Below are positions 8,006 through 15,924 of a stretch of DNA of 64,000 nucleotides, one piece after another. Origin of the DNA: CAIZLB01 sp964520195 (GTDB lineage Bacteria > Patescibacteriota > Minisyncoccia > Phycocordibacterales > CAIZLB01); the NCBI GenBank assembly GCA_964520195.1, contig CAZFNX010000002.1, positions 1 through 64,000 on the forward strand, given 5' to 3'. Position 1 is the first letter of the stretch; every line of letters starts with the position of its first letter. A program made the position numbers and the translations under genes. The notes below the pieces were generated by a model. It was given only the letters and a program-made list of their open reading frames with translations, was not told the origin of the DNA and did no database searches.

Positions 8006-8464
8006 CTATACTCTGGCCTGCTTATCGAGAAACCCTTGAAGGATGTAAGCTGCCACTTGTGCATCGTCATCTTTTGTATGTTCTCGCACTTTCTTTGCAT
8101 TTGCTGCTTTATGTTTTTCACCTGTCTGTTTTTGAAATGTATGACGCAACATAGCCTGTGCTCCAGAGGTAGACATACGCTCATCAAAGCGATGAATAAT
8201 GAGTGGCAATCCTCGAATAGATAAATGAGTAACAAACTCTTCTATATCTTTTTCAATAGGATTATCCTTACCTTTAAAATCAATAGAGTGACCAATCACA
8301 ATATCATTAATCTGCTCTTTATCGCATATATCGAGAATGGTATTAATATGAGTATTTTTTGAATCAGGAGTTACAATACACTGAGGAAATGCAATAGTTC
8401 CATCATCGTTGCTTTTAGCTATGCCTATCTTTTTTTTGCCGTAATCGACCCCTAGATATTTCAT
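8006..8464 (-). CDS. ruvX: RuvX/YqgF putative Holliday junction resolvase / pre-16S rRNA nuclease
   Basis: 152 residues with the RNase H-like fold of the YqgF family. The first acidic site is in LGVDYGKKKIGIAKS, a middle acidic segment follows, and the conserved FDERMSTSGAQAM motif carries the second site. YqgF homologues process the 5' end of 16S rRNA and have been proposed as Holliday junction resolvases. The length is typical. The gene ends in TAG, one of several genuine amber stops here. It is first in a minus-strand run that continues into the tRNA-binding-domain gene and the PilM-like cluster. The nearest upstream feature is the divergent tRNA-Ser. Confidence 0.93.
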   Translation of the reverse strand: MKYLGVDYGKKKIGIAKSNDDGTIAFPQCIVTPDSKNTHINTILDICDKEQINDIVIGHSIDFKGKDNPIEKDIEEFVTHLSIRGLPLIIHRFDERMSTSGAQAMLRHTFQKQTGEKHKAANAKKVREHTKDDDAQVAAYILQGFLDKQARV

Positions 8465-8519
8465 ATGTATTATGATAATATCATATCACGTTAGTCGACG
8501 CATAGTCTCATAACTTCAT

Positions 8520-8608
8520 GGAGGAGTGGCAGAGAGGTCGATTGCACCTGTCTTGAAAACAGGAGGGCTGTCATGGTCCCGTGAGTTCGAATCTCACCTC
8601 CTCCGCCA
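8520..8608 (+). tRNA. tRNA-Ser (UGA), CCA encoded
   Basis: A class II tRNA with a long variable arm: acceptor GGAGGAG/CTCCTCC, anticodon loop CTTGAAA (anticodon TGA), T-arm with GTTCGAATC, discriminator G and encoded CCA at 8606-8608. The anticodon stem is fully paired. The other tRNAs in the window lack encoded CCA. Confidence 0.95.
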
Positions 8609-8673
8609 ACACATTTTATTATCGGCGTCACCTCACTTGCCTGAGCAAGTGATGCGACCCAAATACATAGATT

Positions 8674-8715
8674 TGTAACAAAAAGTACACGATCACTCGT
8701 GTACTTTTTGTTACA
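8674..8715. terminator. Long bidirectional terminator between tRNA-Ser and the copper operon
   Basis: A perfect 19-bp stem: TGTAACAAAAAGTACACGA (8674-8692), loop TCAC, then its complement to 8715. A/T tracts lie inside the stem on both sides, so it can terminate the plus-strand tRNA-Ser transcript and the minus-strand copper operon. A weaker hairpin (CACTTGC-CTGA-GCAAGTG) lies just before it near 8634-8651. Confidence 0.85.
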
Positions 8716-8720
8716 ACAAT

Positions 8721-9107
8721 TTAATTAAACTGAACCTCAAACGGATACATGCCCATCCCGCAAGTCCCTTGGAGCGTAGCCACCTCCTGACTTCCCACAT
8801 CAATGTCTGTCGTGCCAGTCTGCGGAAGAGATTTTGAAATATTCATACTTGGAATACGAACTGAAGACGAACAATCAAAAGTACCGTTTGTATCAAAACG
8901 AATGATTGTCGGCATTCCTGCTTTGGCCACACTCTTTCTTGGGTGGTATCCGCCTTTGGCTGATATTTCAACAATTTGCTTTCCGTCAACAACAGTGACG
9001 TTATCTGCACTCGCAACCGATGTTGTATCAGATTTTCGTGTAAGAGCGAAAGCTCCTCCGACGAGAATTATTGCGATTAATATTGAAATAGTGGTTGTTT
9101 TTTTCAT
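8721..9107 (-). CDS. Membrane-anchored or secreted cupredoxin-like copper protein
   Basis: 128 residues. An N-terminal hydrophobic helix (TTTISILIAIILVGGAFALT) acts as a signal or anchor. A beta-rich cupredoxin domain follows with candidate copper ligands: His in GGYHPRKSVAKAG, Cys in FDCSSSVRIP, and Cys/Met in GTCGMGMYPFEVQF. These match the EfeO/plastocyanin-like cupredoxins often found beside CopA. The His and Cys-Met-rich loop would bind Cu outside the membrane and probably sequester or hand over copper (inference). It is the last gene of the copper operon, 18 bases downstream of the HMA membrane protein, and is followed by a strong terminator. Confidence 0.85.
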   Translation of the reverse strand: MKKTTTISILIAIILVGGAFALTRKSDTTSVASADNVTVVDGKQIVEISAKGGYHPRKSVAKAGMPTIIRFDTNGTFDCSSSVRIPSMNISKSLPQTGTTDIDVGSQEVATLQGTCGMGMYPFEVQFN

Positions 9108-9125
9108 AAATATTATTTGATTATA

Positions 9126-10145
9126 CTAAAAGTTAAAGACTGGCGGAATGACCCCAATGACCACCAGTGCGTTGATAAAATTGAATAATGCGAACAGGAT
9201 CACAATCAATCCTGCTGACTTGAAGAATGCTCCCGACTTCTTGCTGTTCTGAATGCTGAACGAGCTAAAACTGATAAGTGCCAAGACTGGAAGTGTCCCA
9301 AGTGCGAATGAGAGCATCGTCAACCCACCTCTCAGGAAGCTTCCCGTAGTGAGTGCGTACAACTGCATCGACTGGGTAAAACCGCACGGTAGGAAGAATG
9401 TAGCTATACCAACAAGAAGTGGAGTAAGAGTATGGTTGAGATTTGAGATGCCGTGAGCGCGCTTTGATATGAACTTCGGCATAGATAACTGAAGCCTCTT
9501 TGCCCATGGAAACACATCAAGCAGATTGATGCCGAGAATTATCATCACAATTGCTATGATAAGACTAAGTACGAACGTGCCAGTGGTGCCAAGAGTAAAA
9601 GCAGAACCGATTGCACCTATTACTCCTCCAAGAATAAAGAATGAAACGATACGACCTCCATGGAACATAAGTTGAGGTCTAATCTTGTCTCCCTCCTTAG
9701 CAAAGGTTGCCGACATCGAGAGTACCAACCCTCCTATTACTGCCATACAAGTTGAAAGCGAGGCGATGATACCAATAACAAATGCCGTACCGTAAGTAAC
9801 ATTACCTCCACCGACAAGATTTACGATGCCGAGCTTTTGCAAGAGTCCGAACAGAACTGCGAAACCGACAGCGATCGGGACAGCGATTTTGAAATCAGAC
9901 CAATTTCTTTCTACCACCTCTTTTTCAGCCGACACCGTATAGCCGTTGCTTTTGACGATAGCAGTAAGTTCCTCTGCAACCTGTTCATCCGTTTTGTCGC
10001 CAAAATCACCAACAATTTCTACTGAATGGTTTTTGAGATTTGATGTTGCCTTGCTTACATTAGGCAAGTTGCCAATCTTGTCTTCCGTGAGAATTACACA
10101 AGAATTGCAGTGCATACCGTGAACGTGGAATGTGTATGTTTTCAT
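9126..10145 (-). CDS. HMA domain fused to a DsbD/TauE-like (UreH_2-type) membrane protein
   Basis: 339 residues. Residues 1-75 are a heavy-metal-associated domain with metal site GMHCNSC. Residues ~85-339 are a polytopic domain with about seven helices. Two internal Cys segments (ASLSTCMAVIGGLVLSMSAT and TFFLPCGFTQSMQLYALTTG) are placed like the paired cysteines of the DsbD/CcdA transmembrane domain and its UreH_2/SafE-like relatives. Such HMA-membrane proteins accompany copper ATPases and probably move copper or reducing power across the membrane (inference). The start overlaps nothing and lies two bases after copA, so it is cotranscribed. Confidence 0.85.
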   Translation of the reverse strand: MKTYTFHVHGMHCNSCVILTEDKIGNLPNVSKATSNLKNHSVEIVGDFGDKTDEQVAEELTAIVKSNGYTVSAEKEVVERNWSDFKIAVPIAVGFAVLFGLLQKLGIVNLVGGGNVTYGTAFVIGIIASLSTCMAVIGGLVLSMSATFAKEGDKIRPQLMFHGGRIVSFFILGGVIGAIGSAFTLGTTGTFVLSLIIAIVMIILGINLLDVFPWAKRLQLSMPKFISKRAHGISNLNHTLTPLLVGIATFFLPCGFTQSMQLYALTTGSFLRGGLTMLSFALGTLPVLALISFSSFSIQNSKKSGAFFKSAGLIVILFALFNFINALVVIGVIPPVFNF

Positions 10146-10147
10146 AA

Positions 10148-12430
10148 TTACAATTTCATATTCTTAATTCGTAATGAGTTTGATACCACAGTTATACTCT
10201 CAAATGCCATGATCGCTCCCGCAAGAGCTGGTGAGAGCAACCATCCGAAGAATGGAAAGAGTATGCCTGCGGCAATTGGAATGCCCACTGAGTTGTATCC
10301 AAATGACCAGACGAGATTTTGCCAAATTGTCTTATTGGTTCGCTTTGCAAGATGCACCGCTTCCGCAACCTTTCCTATGTCTCCGTTAAGGAGAATTATA
10401 TCCGAGCTCTCTATTGCAATATCTGAGCCATCGCTCATAGATATCGCAACATCTGCCTGAGCAAGTGCAGGAGAGTCGTTTACACCATCACCGATCATCG
10501 CAACCTTGAAGCCTTTTTTCTGAAGATCTTTTATGAGATTGAGTTTGTCTTCGGGTTTTACTTGCGCAAATACTTCGTCGATACCCAAGTCTTTTGCGAC
10601 GGACTCGCCAGTCTTTTTATTATCTCCAGTTGCCATGATCACCTTGAGTCCGAGCCTTTTAAGCTTTGTGATTTCAGCTTTTGCATCAGCCTTTATGGTG
10701 TCGTGAATTTTAATCAGAGAAAGCACTTCTTTTTTAGTGAAGAGGTAGAGTTCTCGTCCACTCTCAAATCTATTCTCATGGAATGAACCACGAATATCTT
10801 TCTCTGTTCGTCTGGTAATTTCCATTACATAGTCGAGTGATCCAAGATAATACTCAGTATTTTCGTAGATACCCGATACTCCTTTGCCCGGGGTCTCTTT
10901 CATGGCCGTGATCTGTACCTCTTTAGTGTTCTGCTCCAGAAGCCATGTCGCCACGCTGTGAGAGATCGGATGTCTTGATGATTTTGTAAGTGCGTAAGCA
11001 ATAGATCGTTTGAAACCACTGTCTTCTTCATTGCATACGTGATTCACGTCTTGGCAGAATATTCCTTCGATTGAGAGCCTGTTTTCAGTCAACGTTCCCG
11101 TCTTGTCAAAGACGATGGCGTTTACCTTCGCAAGCTTCTCTAAACTCTCTGCATTTTTGATGAGTATTCCACGTCGAGCACCTGTGCCAACCCCTGTGAT
11201 AATTGCCGTTGGTGTGGCAAGGCCGAGAGAGCATGGGCACGCCACTACGAGCACTGCCATGGTGGTTGAGAGCGCCAACGCAAAGGCTTGGGATAACCCA
11301 AGGGTTGCAGGAGCAAATACCATCCATGCGATGAATGTGAGTACAGCAATGACAAGAACAACATACACGAAATATCCAGAGATCTTATCAGCTATTCTTT
11401 CAATAGGGGCTTTTGAGTTTTGAGCAGATTCTACAATCTTCATGATATGAGAAAGTGCCGTGTCACTTGGATCTTTCTTGATTCTGATTTTCAGTATTCC
11501 TTGAAAGTTTTGCGTTCCTGCAAATACAGCATCGTTCACCCTCTTATCAACGGGAACTGATTCACCCGTAAGATTAGACTCATCAATAGAACTTGCACCG
11601 AAGATAATAATTCCATCTACTGGAATGCGTTCATTTGGTTTAACTACAACTATGTCACCTATGGTAACCTGATCAATTGGGATTTCAATCTCTTTTCCAT
11701 TACGCTCGACAATCGCAGATTTGCTTGTAAGTTCTGCGAGTTTTTGCAAAGCCTCGTTCGTTTTCTTTTTCGCCCGAGCTTCAAGTGACTGACCGAGAGC
11801 AATGAGCCCTATAACTACAATGACAACATCATAGAAGTTCGAAGTGACGTCAATATATGGAGAGAGAGGTTTTTCAAATGCGGTAACAGCGAACGAATAT
11901 ATAAAGGCAACAATGGTTGAAATACCAACAAGGGTATCCATGTTGGCGGTGCGAGTTTTTATAAAAATCCAAACGGCACGAATGTATTTACGACCGATAC
12001 CAAAAAGTATGAACGTGGCAAAGATGGGCATCAGGTGATGTACGACCTCGTATACGTTTTCTGAAATCTTGGGCACGATGTTGTTTTTACTGAGTACATC
12101 CCAGAGCATCATGATGAACGAGAAGATCACCATCGGGATGACAAATTTCATCTCCTTTGTGTTGTCTTCTTCCATCATCTTCATGTGATCGTGAGATTCA
12201 GTTTTTTTAATGCCTTGTTCAGAATCCTCAAAAGAATATCCAAACGGGTGTAGGACTTTATTGATTGTTTCCATGGAAACAGGTGCATCTTTGAAAGTAA
12301 GAGTAGCCTTTTCTGAAGACATTCCAACTTCGCACGTTGCTACACCTTCTATTTTCTGCACTTTGTTTTGTATGAGAGAGACACAGCTCGCACAATGCAT
12401 CCCTTTTACTTTGTATGTATGTTTAATCAT
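10148..12430 (-). CDS. copA: Copper-exporting P1B-type ATPase CopA
   Basis: A 760-residue P1B ATPase. In order: N-terminal HMA domain with GMHCASC, a His/Met-rich linker, the TGESVPV actuator motif, intramembrane ACPCSLGLATPTA (the CPC copper site), the phosphorylation motif DKTGTLT, HP in SSRHPISHS, and GDGVNDSPALA in the hinge. Later helices carry YNSVGIP and MAFESITVVSNS, equivalent to the Cu+-ATPase YN and MxxSS elements. The first Ser of the latter is Glu here, but the ligand-position Ser is kept. Function: ATP-driven Cu+ export from the cytoplasm. It lies one base downstream of csoR and is under the CsoR operator. Confidence 0.96.
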   Translation of the reverse strand: MIKHTYKVKGMHCASCVSLIQNKVQKIEGVATCEVGMSSEKATLTFKDAPVSMETINKVLHPFGYSFEDSEQGIKKTESHDHMKMMEEDNTKEMKFVIPMVIFSFIMMLWDVLSKNNIVPKISENVYEVVHHLMPIFATFILFGIGRKYIRAVWIFIKTRTANMDTLVGISTIVAFIYSFAVTAFEKPLSPYIDVTSNFYDVVIVVIGLIALGQSLEARAKKKTNEALQKLAELTSKSAIVERNGKEIEIPIDQVTIGDIVVVKPNERIPVDGIIIFGASSIDESNLTGESVPVDKRVNDAVFAGTQNFQGILKIRIKKDPSDTALSHIMKIVESAQNSKAPIERIADKISGYFVYVVLVIAVLTFIAWMVFAPATLGLSQAFALALSTTMAVLVVACPCSLGLATPTAIITGVGTGARRGILIKNAESLEKLAKVNAIVFDKTGTLTENRLSIEGIFCQDVNHVCNEEDSGFKRSIAYALTKSSRHPISHSVATWLLEQNTKEVQITAMKETPGKGVSGIYENTEYYLGSLDYVMEITRRTEKDIRGSFHENRFESGRELYLFTKKEVLSLIKIHDTIKADAKAEITKLKRLGLKVIMATGDNKKTGESVAKDLGIDEVFAQVKPEDKLNLIKDLQKKGFKVAMIGDGVNDSPALAQADVAISMSDGSDIAIESSDIILLNGDIGKVAEAVHLAKRTNKTIWQNLVWSFGYNSVGIPIAAGILFPFFGWLLSPALAGAIMAFESITVVSNSLRIKNMKL

Positions 12431-12431
12431 C

Positions 12432-12707
12432 TTATTTTCTCTTGAGCTTATACACCTTTAATATTTCCTCCTTGGCTTTTGTCGCCTCTCCTGTAGTCAT
12501 TTGTTTTGATACACAACAATCCAAGTGATTCTCGAGCAAGATATCTTCGACGTTAGACAACGCTTGCTTAACCGCCGAAGTCTGGGTGATGACATCTATA
12601 CAGTATTCATCCGCTTCAATCATTTTTTGAAGGCCTCTCACTTGACCCTCGATGAGCTTGAGGCGACGGACAACTTTGTCCTTGCTATTTTTTTCTGTGT
12701 ATTTCAT
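12432..12707 (-). CDS. csoR: CsoR copper-sensing repressor
   Basis: A 91-residue all-helical DUF156/CsoR protein. The Cu+ ligand set C-H-C is visible: Cys in EADEYCIDVITQTSAV, then His and Cys in ENHLDCCVSK. The N-terminal arginines (VVRRLKLIEGQVRGLQKMIE) form the DNA-contacting surface. CsoR tetramers repress until Cu+ binds (family knowledge). A CsoR-type operator lies directly upstream between the -35 and -10 elements, so the operon is autoregulated. It is first of four genes: csoR, copA, HMA-membrane protein, cupredoxin. Confidence 0.95.
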   Translation of the reverse strand: MKYTEKNSKDKVVRRLKLIEGQVRGLQKMIEADEYCIDVITQTSAVKQALSNVEDILLENHLDCCVSKQMTTGEATKAKEEILKVYKLKRK

Positions 12708-12716
12708 ATACAGATA

Positions 12717-12745
12717 ATTGTATACCCCTAGGGGGTATCAGTCAA
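12717..12745 (-). promoter_or_regulatory. Copper-operon promoter with embedded CsoR operator
   Basis: On the minus strand TTGACT (12745-12740) and TACAAT (12722-12717) are separated by exactly 17 bases. The spacer is filled by the pseudo-palindrome ATACCCCTAGGGGGTAT (12722-12738), the G/C-rich core typical of CsoR operators. A repressor bound here would block polymerase. The -10 lies 9 bases before the csoR ATG, so the leader is very short. Confidence 0.9.
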
Positions 12746-12956
12746 TAAGAGTAAGCCCCTTGTCCTTGTACACAATCTTACTTCTTAAGTTCGCCAGTAG
12801 CTCTCGTTTCTCCGTCACAGCACCCTCTTTCAGTATGTACTTCGCATAGTTTCGTATATCGGTATCCTTTCGATTGCCAACCTTGTCTGTGCTTCCAAGC
12901 ACTGATCTCTGGAAGATATTGAATCGTGCAATCTCATCCTCGAGCTTCTGTCTCAT
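12738..12956 (-). pseudogene. Remnant resembling the C-terminus of a large serine recombinase
   Basis: A 72-residue frame beginning MRQKLEDEIARFNIFQR and ending NLRSKIVYKDKGLTLID. The pattern 'coiled-coil, YAKYILKEGAVTEKRELLAN, short beta hairpin to the C-terminus' is what I associate with the extreme C-terminus of large serine recombinases in CPR genomes. No resolvase catalytic domain precedes it. The frame is closed upstream by a TAA at 12990-12992, and the neighbouring gene starts at 12966 on the other strand. Its stop codon overlaps the copper promoter. I read it as a truncated integration relic. It could also be a small real protein. The family call is from memory of the pattern. Confidence 0.5.
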
Positions 12957-12965
12957 GCCAAGCTT

Positions 12966-13601
12966 ATGTATGATTTTGCTATAACAGATTTAGGGCGGAA
13001 GAAAAAGTTAGAAGAAAATCCGAAGGGCTTTCATCTAGAAGACAAAGGATATACCTGTTGTGTTTGTCACAACTCTGTCTCGGATGATCAGACATGGTAT
13101 GACGAAAACGGTATCAAATGTCTAATCTGTCAGGATGCGTTGGATAAAAAGGTAATTCCACCCTCAGTAGCAAGTGACCATGAAAGTTGGTATTCCATCC
13201 ATGATTTTGAAAGTAGTTTCTTTATGAAGCCGAATGCAGTTAGGAGGTTTGTAAAAGAGGGTCTCTTGAAGCCACGAATAATCAAACACCCTTCAGACCG
13301 TATTCACTATCAATTGTTTCTTATAGAAGACAATGAAGGCATCTTGCCTCCCAAAGAAGTAACGAAATGGCCAGTAGTTAAATTCCAAAAAGATGGCAAA
13401 GATTGGTATCACTCAGAACCTTGGTTTGTGCATAAAGATCCCAAAGAAGTCTTGGAAGGCTACAAGATACTGGAATACATGTCGACCTTGAAAGAAAATG
13501 AGATAAAGCAGTCATACCCTGATTTAAGCTTTCAGATGCACGAAGGATCGAAGTCTATACTAAAGATTGACTCTATCGATGAAAAGCCTGACAACCCCTA
13601 G
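12966..13601 (+). CDS. Zinc-ribbon and helix-turn-helix-like protein, probably mobile-element associated
   Basis: 211 residues. Two Cys pairs (YTCCVCHNS and IKCLICQDA, ~22 residues apart) form a likely zinc ribbon near residues 30-57. A segment of helix-turn-helix character follows (FFMKPNAVRRFVKEGLLKPR; 'sensor plus short recognition helix', as in MerR/excisionase-type domains). The C-terminal part is charged and low in hydrophobics. This suggests a small DNA-binding accessory factor such as an excisionase or recombination directionality factor (inference). It lies back to back with the recombinase remnant and next to a structured repeat. It ends in TAG, and the same frame stays open for 70 further codons, which look non-coding. 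Confidence 0.65.
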   Translation: MYDFAITDLGRKKKLEENPKGFHLEDKGYTCCVCHNSVSDDQTWYDENGIKCLICQDALDKKVIPPSVASDHESWYSIHDFESSFFMKPNAVRRFVKEGLLKPRIIKHPSDRIHYQLFLIEDNEGILPPKEVTKWPVVKFQKDGKDWYHSEPWFVHKDPKEVLEGYKILEYMSTLKENEIKQSYPDLSFQMHEGSKSILKIDSIDEKPDNP

Positions 13602-13772
13602 AAGAGGAGGTCGAAAGTGAGCCAGAAAAGGAATAGGGCTTCAGGTGTCTCATTTTACGAAAACGGGATAGCGACTCGCTTGCCTCAAACGACCACGCCC
13701 AAACATGCTAGAATACCCTTACAAGGCCTTAGAGCGTGGGTACTTAACTCACATGGCCCGCATTGCGAAACG

Positions 13773-13802
13773 AAACATGCACTTGTGGCATGTTTTTGTT
13801 TT
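13773..13802 (+). terminator. Rho-independent terminator
   Basis: AAACATGC (13773-13780) pairs with GCATGTTT (13788-13795) around a 7-base loop and is followed by a T-rich tract (TTGTTTTG). It probably ends transcription from the 12966 gene. Confidence 0.7.
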
Positions 13803-13817
13803 GCAACTAGATAGAGA

Positions 13818-13902
13818 GATTCGAAAAGCTTTTCTATGTTTTGAGAATCGGAAGGATTCGATAAAACAAGAAAAGGTGTACTGACCGTGTAATGGTCGAA
13901 TC
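13818..13902 (+). ncRNA. Structured repeat element R1 (copy R2 at 60867-60950, minus)
   Basis: An ~85-nt element. Outer stem GATTCGA/TCGAATC (13818-13824 with 13896-13902). Inner stem CTTTTCT/AGAAAAG. Apical hairpin GAATC-GGAAG-GATTC. A 3' hairpin GACC-GTGTAAT-GGTC. The second copy near tRNA-Trp keeps the same architecture with compensatory changes in every stem, and the single-stranded blocks are conserved. I do not recognise the RNA family. It could be a structured RNA, or a folded single-stranded DNA site used in recombination. Confidence 0.6.
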
Positions 13903-14009
13903 ACCTCCTATATTTTAAGAAAAAAACCATGCTATCATAAAACCATACCCAAAACTCTCCTGAGTTGTGCAGTCAGAGAGTGATTATTAAAAATAATTTT
14001 AATCACAAC

Positions 14010-14996
14010 ATGCAATATTTAAAAAAATATAGTAATTTTTTTGTATCCACATTAGCAACTCTTACCCTTCTCATCCCGACCCTTGCCTCTGCACACGTAA
14101 AATGGTTTGCTACAGCTCATGAGTACGTTCGACCATATCAACTCACTGACACACCTGTCATAGCTTCAATACTTATAGTCTTACTTATACTATCAATCGG
14201 AGTATATCTCGAAAAAAAATTATCAGTTCCAACATGGTACAAACGATTTATTGAAACGTCTGCACCAACTATTCTCTCTATAGCAAGTATTGGTTTTGGT
14301 CTTTCATATCTTATTTTCTCATATAAAGGCTTTGTCTTTGCTCCAAATCTCCCCGCACTAGGCACTGTTGGAACTTTTCTATTAGCAATCCAAGCACTTG
14401 CTGGTATTATGATCCTTTTTGGATTTTATGAACGACTTGGTGGATTATTACTGATTCTTCTTTATATACTCTGTGTTAAAGAATACGGATTTACTAGCAT
14501 GATGGATACATTTGAAATGGTCGGCTTCGCCTTTTATGCCATGATTATTGGTCGACCAAAATGGAAAATTACAGAATCTGAATCAATGAATAAAATCATG
14601 CACCACTTTCATAAGTATGGTGTATCAATTCTTCGAATCGGAACTGGAATCAATCTTCTCATTCTTGGTTTCTCAGAAAAAATTCTCTCACCATCACTCA
14701 CACAAGCCTTTCTTGAAAAATATGATTGGAACTTTATGCATCACTTCTTTGGGTTAACGTGGTTTAGTGATTATTGGTTTGCGTATTCTGCCGGTGTTGT
14801 AGAATCTCTCTTTGGTATATTTCTTATCCTCGGACTTGTCACACGTCTCACTATCGTTGCCTTGGCGGTATTTCTAGTGACAACACTTATCTTACTTGGT
14901 CCTGTTGAGCTTATAGGACATTTACCTCACTTCTCTATCGCTGCAGTACTTCTTGTGTTTGGTGCTGGATCTGTGATGCATATGAAGAAAGACTAG
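14010..14996 (+). CDS. DoxX-like polytopic membrane protein with signal sequence
   Basis: 328 residues from ATG 14010 (MQYLKKYSNFF). A signal-like segment ending PTLASAHVKW comes first, followed by about eight hydrophobic helices. The second half (from 'HKYGVSILRIGTGINLLILG') resembles the DoxX/DoxD or terminal-oxidase-subunit-like four-helix module: 'RIGTG...LLILGFSEKIL...GVVESLFGIFLILG'. DoxX-like proteins are linked to sulfur or redox metabolism, but the role here is unknown. I chose the internal ATG because the extension from 13965 is polar and would hide the signal peptide. The stop (TAG) overlaps the convergent DUF1697 gene by four bases. Confidence 0.75.
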   Translation: MQYLKKYSNFFVSTLATLTLLIPTLASAHVKWFATAHEYVRPYQLTDTPVIASILIVLLILSIGVYLEKKLSVPTWYKRFIETSAPTILSIASIGFGLSYLIFSYKGFVFAPNLPALGTVGTFLLAIQALAGIMILFGFYERLGGLLLILLYILCVKEYGFTSMMDTFEMVGFAFYAMIIGRPKWKITESESMNKIMHHFHKYGVSILRIGTGINLLILGFSEKILSPSLTQAFLEKYDWNFMHHFFGLTWFSDYWFAYSAGVVESLFGIFLILGLVTRLTIVALAVFLVTTLILLGPVELIGHLPHFSIAAVLLVFGAGSVMHMKKD

Positions 14997-15526
14997 TCCA
15001 ACAACTCCTCCAACTTCCTCACAGTATTAATATTACGAGCGGTCATGTGTTTATAGATTTTTGTCCCTATAAACTTCTGCATGCCGCTTTTCTTATAATC
15101 ATCTCGTGATACATTCCACACAATCGCTCCATCAACATATGTTACTGTATCCACTTCTGTTGTTGTAATAAGATCAATACTTTTCTCTGAGTCATACGCT
15201 TCCCACAAAAACAATACATCTGTTCTTTGCTCTGTATCATTTGTCCACTCTTGAGGAATCGTCTTGCAGATTTTTTTAATATTTTTTGCAGTACGAATTA
15301 CGATTTTAATTTCAAATCCAAAAGTTTTTTTGAGAGCTTTTTCTATCTGTTGTTCTATCTCTCGTGTATCAGATACATCAGTAGAAAATATGACATTGCC
15401 AGTATTGATATATGTAGACACATCTGAAAAACCCAAAGACTCAAAAACTTTTTTAAGCTTTGGCATTTCCACTTTATTATTACCACCAACATTTATTCCT
15501 CGAAGGAGTGCAACGTATGTACTCAT
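14993..15526 (-). CDS. DUF1697 family protein
   Basis: 177 residues with the characteristic start MSTYVALLRGINVGGNNKVE, then 'LKKVFESLGFSDVSTYINTG' and 'NVIFST'. This is the signature of DUF1697, widespread in bacteria and biochemically uncharacterised. The length is typical and the fold is predicted alpha/beta. It overlaps the 3' end of the DoxX-like gene by four bases and is followed by a run of small same-strand genes (VOC, VOC, DUF1761) that look like accessory acquisitions. Confidence 0.9.
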   Translation of the reverse strand: MSTYVALLRGINVGGNNKVEMPKLKKVFESLGFSDVSTYINTGNVIFSTDVSDTREIEQQIEKALKKTFGFEIKIVIRTAKNIKKICKTIPQEWTNDTEQRTDVLFLWEAYDSEKSIDLITTTEVDTVTYVDGAIVWNVSRDDYKKSGMQKFIGTKIYKHMTARNINTVRKLEELLD

Positions 15527-15529
15527 GAT

Positions 15530-15913
15530 TTATTTAGCATTCTCATCTGGTTGAAATAATCCAAACACATTATTATCTGGATCTACAAAATATCCCTGCC
15601 AACATGAACCAGGAACAGCAAACTTAGGCATAGCTACCTTTCCTCCTTTCTCTAATATTTTTCCCGCAACCGCATCAAAATCTAAAACTTTTATAGAGCA
15701 TGTAAATGCGTTAGTACCGTATTCTAATGGAGGCACAGCTACTGGACGTTTTAAAATAGCCCCTCGTATACCTTCCGTTTCAATACGATAATATTCAATA
15801 GGTATATGTTCATCTTTTGTACACACCCATCCAAAGATAGATGTATAAAAATCAACCAATACCTTTGGTTCAGACGCTTGTATTTCAAAATATGCAACTA
15901 TGTTTGTATTCAT
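15530..15913 (-). CDS. VOC-family (glyoxalase/bleomycin-resistance-like) protein
   Basis: 127 residues with two beta-alpha-beta-beta-beta modules. The first begins IVAYFEIQASEPKVLVDFYT and contains FGWVCTKDE. The second ends CWQGYFVDPDNNVFGLFQPD, the usual 'DPDGN.F.L' motif. Family members bind a divalent metal and act as lyases, isomerases or drug-binding proteins. The substrate is not predictable here. It ends three bases before DUF1697 begins and lies 11 bases downstream of a second VOC gene, so it is probably cotranscribed. Confidence 0.9.
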   Translation of the reverse strand: MNTNIVAYFEIQASEPKVLVDFYTSIFGWVCTKDEHIPIEYYRIETEGIRGAILKRPVAVPPLEYGTNAFTCSIKVLDFDAVAGKILEKGGKVAMPKFAVPGSCWQGYFVDPDNNVFGLFQPDENAK

Positions 15914-15924
15914 ATGTATATATA

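Larger units (their letters stand above)
13602..14009. other. Intergenic region with terminator and structured repeat
   Basis: This gap of about 400 bases holds a terminator hairpin (13773-13802), the structured element R1 (13818-13902) and an A/T-rich stretch before the DoxX-like gene. A 65-codon open frame (13617-13814, GTG start) crosses it, but I see no domain, RBS or codon signal supporting it. Confidence 0.5.

Noticed and set aside
13617..13814. 65-codon frame directly continuing after the TAG of the 12966 gene
   Set aside because: It is in frame with the preceding gene across a TAG, which recalls the two amber findings. However, its translation shows no domain continuity, it runs through a terminator hairpin, and it has no start signal. 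I treat it as intergenic.
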